Source: Alphaproteobacteria bacterium
GTDB lineage: Bacteria > Pseudomonadota > Alphaproteobacteria > Micropepsales > Micropepsaceae
NCBI GenBank assembly: GCA_015654715.1
Contig: JAATGK010000303.1
Coordinates: 1 to 8,022 of the forward strand
Direction: 5' to 3'
DNA length: 8,022 bases
How positions within the stretch are numbered: position 1 is the first letter of the stretch; each line of letters starts with the position of its first letter. The position numbers and the translations under genes are program-made. The notes below the pieces were generated by a model. That model was given only the letters and a program-made list of their open reading frames with translations, did no database searches and had not been told where the DNA came from. This document shows positions 5,003 to 8,022 of this stretch, piece by piece.

Positions 5003-5796
5003 TGGATTACGTAACGATCATCCTCACGGGTTGGGCGATTGGGCTCATAGCGGCGGTTCCGATCGGACCGGTGAATCTGATCTGCATCCGGCGGACACTT
5101 CAGTTCGGCCGGCTCTACGGATTCACCTCGGGCCTCGGCGCGGCGCTGGGCGACGGTTTGTTCGCCTGTATTGCCGGGTTCAGCCTTACCGCGATCTCAC
5201 AACTCATCGCCGGCTATTCCGTGCCGCTGCAGATCGTCGGCGGCGTCATGCTGGTGGTCATCGGGGTACGCATGTTCTTCGCCTCGCCGCCACCGCGCAT
5301 GGCCGAAACCTATGGCCCGCTGCCGTGCGGCCCCAATGGCGTGCCGCTCAACAACGGCAAGACCTGCGTTTACGGCGCCAACGGAACCAACGGCGTCAAC
5401 GGCAAGAACGGCGTTAAGCAGTCACGCACCAAAGGCATGGCAACGACCTTCGCCCTGACGACCACCAACCCGGCCACGTTGGCGTGGTTCTTCGGTGGCG
5501 CGGCGAGCCTTGGCGGTCTGTCGCAAGGCCTGCGCTTCTTTCAGGCGGCGTTCTGGGTCTTGGGCGTCATGCTGGGCTCGGCGACGTGGTGGTTTTCCCT
5601 GACCACGGCCGTCGGCAAGGCGCACGCAATGATCAATGACCGGGTCGTCCTGGTGATTAACCGGATGTCGGGCGTGGTTGTGATCCTGTTTGGGCTGATC
5701 GTGCTGATGCATGTCTCGTTCCCGCACCTGTTCGCATTCGACCTACCGGCCGCTGCGGCCCGCCACGCCGGCCTCCCAATTCATCGCCTGATGTGA
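5002..5796 (+). CDS. LysE/RhtB-family amino-acid or metabolite exporter with Asn-Gly repeat loop
   Basis: This 264-residue inner-membrane protein belongs to the LysE translocator superfamily, whose members export amino acids and similar small metabolites. The first segment (residues 4-30) has AAVPIGPVNLICIRRTL, the family's PxGPV-type N-terminal motif. Further hydrophobic segments lie near 44-70 and 74-93, and three more lie after the loop (about 150-170, 180-205, 215-240), with TTNPATLAWFF (154-164) as the usual second-half signature. The loop at about 95-145 is expanded and unusual: two cysteines (109, 122) and four consecutive Asn-Gly-x triplets at 127-138, written by a 9-bp tandem repeat (5380-5415). 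The start at 5002 is chosen because the frame upstream is not exporter-like and the first membrane segment begins right after it. The substrate is not deducible. The next gene begins 54 bp downstream on the same strand. Confidence 0.85.
   Translation: MDYVTIILTGWAIGLIAAVPIGPVNLICIRRTLQFGRLYGFTSGLGAALGDGLFACIAGFSLTAISQLIAGYSVPLQIVGGVMLVVIGVRMFFASPPPRMAETYGPLPCGPNGVPLNNGKTCVYGANGTNGVNGKNGVKQSRTKGMATTFALTTTNPATLAWFFGGAASLGGLSQGLRFFQAAFWVLGVMLGSATWWFSLTTAVGKAHAMINDRVVLVINRMSGVVVILFGLIVLMHVSFPHLFAFDLPAAAARHAGLPIHRLM
5380..5415 (+). repeat. Imperfect 9-bp tandem repeat encoding Asn-Gly-x
   Basis: Four successive 9-bp units of the form AAC GGN NNN encode N-G-T, N-G-V, N-G-K and N-G-V inside the exporter gene. 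Earlier PNG (111-113) and NNG (117-119) suggest that the loop grew by repeat expansion. The units are in frame, so copy-number change would not break the protein. Confidence 0.7.
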
Positions 5797-5815
5797 CATC
5801 CTCTTCCCGGGCAAA

Positions 5816-5833
5816 CAGGCGAACGACCGCCTG
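5816..5833. promoter_or_regulatory. Inverted repeat just before the proteasome-like gene
   Basis: CAGGCG-AACGAC-CGCCTG has 6-bp arms with a 6-nt loop in the 54-bp gap between the exporter and the Ntn-hydrolase-like gene, ending 5 nt before that gene's Shine-Dalgarno region (GGGG, 5839-5842). It could be an operator or an RNA hairpin that tunes expression of the downstream pair. No T-run follows, so it is not a normal terminator. Confidence 0.3.
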
Positions 5834-5850
5834 GGTGTGGGGTTGGGACG

Positions 5851-7089
5851 ATGACGTCCGAAATCGTGCTGATGAATCAACGCGCTATCACGATGGCGGC
5901 CGATTCGGCTGTAACCGTGATCGACGGCGGCAAGATCATCGTCCGCAACGAACAGCGCAAACTCTTCAATCTCGCCGACGGCCTGCCGGTCGGCGTGATG
6001 TTCTTCGGCCTTGCCGACCTGATGGGACATCCCTGGGACGTGCTGGCCGAGCACTACCGCACGCACGCGAAGCCGGCGCCGCTGCCGCATGTCCGCGACT
6101 ACGCCGAAAGCCTGTTCAACCTGCTCGACATCCTTGAGAACTTCTTCCCGCCCGCCCGGCAGAAGGACGAATACAAGCGCCTGCTGACGTCGGTGTATCG
6201 CTTCATCATGCGGTATGCGCATTATCTGCATGAGAGCGGCGCCGAAGGTCCCGACGAGAACGTCCTTGATGCGGCGGTCGAGCACATTTGGAAGCGCTAT
6301 CAGACCACGCCCGAGGGACGGCCGCGCAAGGACCTCGAATGTTTTCCGGCCGGGTTCGCCGCCACCATCGCGCGCGACTACGGCGACACGATCGAGAGCC
6401 TGATCGGCTCGTTCTTCAGCGCCTTTTCGCTCGACCTTAAAACCCGCGAGCGCCTGCATGAAATCGGCATTTTCTGCGTCGTCAAGGATCTGTTCCTGGA
6501 GGACATCACGGGCCTCGTTTTCGGCGGTTACGGCACCGACGAGCCTTATCCGGTGACGGTCACTTATCACGTCTCGGCGGTGGTGGGCGGCATCGTCAAG
6601 CGCGCGCGTGTCGACGAGACCAAAATCGACGGCGACACGCATGCTTCGATCGGCCTTTATGCCGACAGCGAGGCAACCTATGCTTTCCTACGCGGCATCG
6701 AATACGGCCTCGAAGCGCGCGTCTACAATGTCATTCATGCGGCCGGGCTTGAGCTGGTGGACAAGGTCGTCGCCAGCTTCAGCGACATCGATCCGGTGTT
6801 GCGCGAAAGCGTCCGCCGCCAGTGCCGGGGCGAGCAGGTGCCGCAGACCGTTCACAACTGCTACGAGGTGATCAACGCCTTCCAGCAGCAGGCTTACATC
6901 AGCCCGATCCTCGCGGTCGTGGAGATTTCCACCCGCCAGGACCTCGCCGAGACGGCGCGCGATCTGGTCGCCCTCAACATCTTCAAGAAGCGCATCACGG
7001 CCGACAATCCGACCGTCGGCGGCGCCATCGACGTGGCGATGGTCAGCCGCGACACCGGCTTCACCTGGTTCAAGCGGCAGGGAGTGTGA
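5851..7089 (+). CDS. Large HslV/proteasome-beta-like Ntn-hydrolase family protein
   Basis: This 412-residue protein is not a named enzyme. The N terminus aligns without gaps to HslV/proteasome beta subunits: after removal of Met1, Thr2 becomes mature position 1 and the AADSAVT motif puts Asp18 at mature 17, the catalytic Thr1/Asp17 geometry. Lys37 (QRKLF) falls three residues beyond the Lys33 slot. GLPVGVMFFG (44-53) fits the next strand. Residues about 65-215 are mostly helical-looking and have no counterpart in HslV. The fold appears to resume with GLVFGGYGTDEPYP (221-234), like the proteasome 'aGyD' strand, then ASIGLYADSEATYAFL (265-280) and TVGGAIDVAMVSRDTGFTWFKR (388-409), like the closing strands. 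No signal peptide or membrane segment is seen, so it is cytoplasmic. The start at 5851 is supported by GGGG 8 nt upstream and by the required Thr position. I recall uncharacterised proteins of this type in diverse bacteria, often beginning MTT and ending GGPIDVAVI. Peptidase activity is inference. Confidence 0.82.
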   Translation: MTSEIVLMNQRAITMAADSAVTVIDGGKIIVRNEQRKLFNLADGLPVGVMFFGLADLMGHPWDVLAEHYRTHAKPAPLPHVRDYAESLFNLLDILENFFPPARQKDEYKRLLTSVYRFIMRYAHYLHESGAEGPDENVLDAAVEHIWKRYQTTPEGRPRKDLECFPAGFAATIARDYGDTIESLIGSFFSAFSLDLKTRERLHEIGIFCVVKDLFLEDITGLVFGGYGTDEPYPVTVTYHVSAVVGGIVKRARVDETKIDGDTHASIGLYADSEATYAFLRGIEYGLEARVYNVIHAAGLELVDKVVASFSDIDPVLRESVRRQCRGEQVPQTVHNCYEVINAFQQQAYISPILAVVEISTRQDLAETARDLVALNIFKKRITADNPTVGGAIDVAMVSRDTGFTWFKRQGV

Positions 7090-7091
7090 CC

Positions 7092-7484
7092 ATGGCGAAC
7101 TCCGACTCACGCTTTGCCGAGGCCGCCGCCCGCATGGACCGCTTCATCCAGGAGGTGAAGGCACGCCAGTTTGCGGCCACCGGTGCGACGCTGCCGCCGG
7201 TGGCGGCGCCGCGTTCCCTGCCGCACCCGGACGAGGACTGGCAGAGGCGCTATGCCAGCCGTTTGATCCGGCCGCTCAGACCGGGCGAATCTGCCGCGCC
7301 GATGCCGCAATCCGCCGTCCCGCTGCTGCCCGAACGGCCGCGGTTTCCGAACGTTCTGCCGCTGGAAAACGTAAGTGATCCGGCGCAGCGGGTGCAAAAC
7401 GGCGGCCATATCGGCGCTGTCCTCGGCAAACCAGGCAAAAAACGCGGGCTCTTGCGGCGGCTGTTGCGGGGCCGCGATAATTAG
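7092..7484 (+). CDS. Small Pro-rich protein with basic C-terminal tail, partner candidate of the Ntn-like gene
   Basis: A 130-residue protein that I do not recognise. Its ATG lies 2 bp after the stop of the Ntn-hydrolase-like gene, with a good Shine-Dalgarno (GGGAG, 7080-7084), so the two are almost surely co-transcribed. Residues about 5-29 look like an amphipathic helix (RFAEAAARMDRFIQEVKARQ). Residues 35-97 hold 15 of its 16 prolines and are probably disordered. The last 19 residues are strongly basic (GKPGKKRGLLRRLLRGRDN) and could form a short amphipathic helix that contacts nucleic acid, membrane or a partner. There are no cysteines and no signal peptide. The composition suits a docking factor, regulator or substrate rather than an enzyme. 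Coding is supported by position, Shine-Dalgarno and codon use; function is unknown. Confidence 0.75.
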   Translation: MANSDSRFAEAAARMDRFIQEVKARQFAATGATLPPVAAPRSLPHPDEDWQRRYASRLIRPLRPGESAAPMPQSAVPLLPERPRFPNVLPLENVSDPAQRVQNGGHIGAVLGKPGKKRGLLRRLLRGRDN

Positions 7485-7634
7485 GCTGGCGCACCCACCC
7501 CGCCAATGGGTTATTCTGTGTCGCATCTGAGGCAGGGCACCGGGCGCGCTTTACGCTCGGGTATGGTATGTCGCGTGGCTGGTTGGGGCGGCGTTGCCTG
7601 CTTCCGGTCGCGCTTCAGGGAAGAGGATTCAACA
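7485..7634. other. Short intergenic region before the FKBP gene
   Basis: There is a weak hairpin just after the upstream stop (ACCCA 7493-7497 with TGGGT 7507-7511), with no T-run. Nothing else firm is seen; a promoter for the exported isomerase should lie here, but no convincing -35/-10 pair can be chosen. Confidence 0.3.
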
Positions 7635-8022
7635 TGCGTTTCGCACTGATTTTGGCGGTCCTACTCGCGGCCACGGCGGTTTCGGCCCAAGCGGCGGACC
7701 CCAAGCTGTCTCCGGCTGCCAACCAGGCCTTCCTGGCGAATTGGGACGCAACGCACCTGGGCAAGCCCGGCGCGGCGATCAAGCCGTCGGGGCTGCGCTA
7801 CCAGATTCTGAAGAGCGGCTACGGTATGCGGCCGCGCGCGTCGGACTATGTGACCGTCTACTACACCGGCAAGTTGATCAACGGCGAGACCTTCGACGGC
7901 ACCGAAGAGGGCATGCCCGTCCGTTTCAAGGCCAATTCGCTGATCTCCGGCTGGACCGAGGCGCTGACGCTGATGAAGGTCGGCGACCGCTGGCAGGTCG
8001 TGATCCCCTACAAGCTCGGCTA
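7635..8022 (+). CDS. Exported FKBP-type peptidyl-prolyl cis-trans isomerase (3' truncated)
   Basis: The frame runs from ATG at 7635, with an AGAGGA Shine-Dalgarno 6 nt upstream (7623-7628), to the window edge: 129 complete codons without a stop. Residues 1-20 form a signal peptide (Arg2, hydrophobic Leu/Ala/Val core, A-Q-A site), so the protein is probably periplasmic and speeds proline isomerisation during folding of exported proteins. After a short N-terminal spacer, the FKBP domain starts at about 50 with SGLRYQILKSG. It shows the family's binding-pocket sequence in order: DYVTVYYTGKLINGETFDGT, VRFKANSLISGWTEAL and MKVGDRWQVVIPYKLG. This covers the aromatic Tyr, the Asp of TFDGT, the Ile and the Trp that line the pocket. 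The last part of the domain lies beyond the window. The layout resembles Mip/FkpA-type proteins but is shorter at the N terminus. Confidence 0.93.

Noticed and set aside
6688..7110. Minus-strand frame opposite the Ntn-like gene (possible antisense gene)
   Set aside because: It has no Shine-Dalgarno or domains, and its codon pattern is the shadow of the plus-strand gene.
1..8022. CRISPR array, tRNA, rRNA, transposase or integrase genes
   Set aside because: No spaced direct repeats, no cloverleaf-like segments and no recombinase motifs were seen on reading either strand.

Overview
The window (8,022 bp, GC-rich, dense coding) looks like chromosomal DNA of an alphaproteobacterium, most probably Hyphomicrobiales (Rhizobiales; Bradyrhizobium, Rhodoplanes or Xanthobacter relatives). 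This rests on gene content and protein style: a DUF1684 lipoprotein-like gene, an alphaproteobacterial Tag, YgfZ divergent from a dihydroorotase-like gene, and a TGTCATCCCGG...CCGGGATGACA dispersed-type palindromic repeat. The taxon is inferred from recall of families; no search was run.

Left part (1-3141). The 3' end of an unidentified plus-strand gene (1-121) converges on a minus-strand run, the two stop codons sharing bases in the tetramer CTAA. The minus-strand genes, in transcription order, are ygfZ-like folate-binding protein (3083 to 2301), a VOC/glyoxalase-fold protein with a 71-residue lysine-rich histone-H1-like tail (2248 to 1646), tag (3-methyladenine DNA glycosylase I, 1649 to 1017, GTGA overlap with the preceding gene) and a secreted DUF1684 protein (1005 to 118). 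Spacing suggests one transcript, at least for the last three.

Middle (3142-5796). A dihydroorotase-like amidohydrolase reads divergently from ygfZ. It has an unusual Gln in place of the first His of the HxH metal motif. About 490 bp without a recognisable gene follow: a ~146-bp palindromic repeat element, then several perfect dyads (16, 46 and 14 bp across), ending in a possible 14-codon leader ORF whose stop overlaps the start of a LysE/RhtB-family membrane exporter. The exporter carries an Asn-Gly-rich repeat loop.

Right part (5797-8022). The most interesting locus is a 412-residue protein of a large, poorly characterised family. Its N terminus lines up by eye with HslV/proteasome beta subunits: Thr directly after Met, Asp at mature position 17, and a Lys at mature position 36 close to the Lys33 slot. 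Its C terminus resembles the last strands of that Ntn-hydrolase fold, and about 150 residues appear to be inserted between. It is followed after 2 bp by a 130-residue Pro-rich protein with a basic tail that I do not recognise, a likely partner or substrate. The window ends inside a gene for an exported FKBP-type peptidyl-prolyl isomerase.
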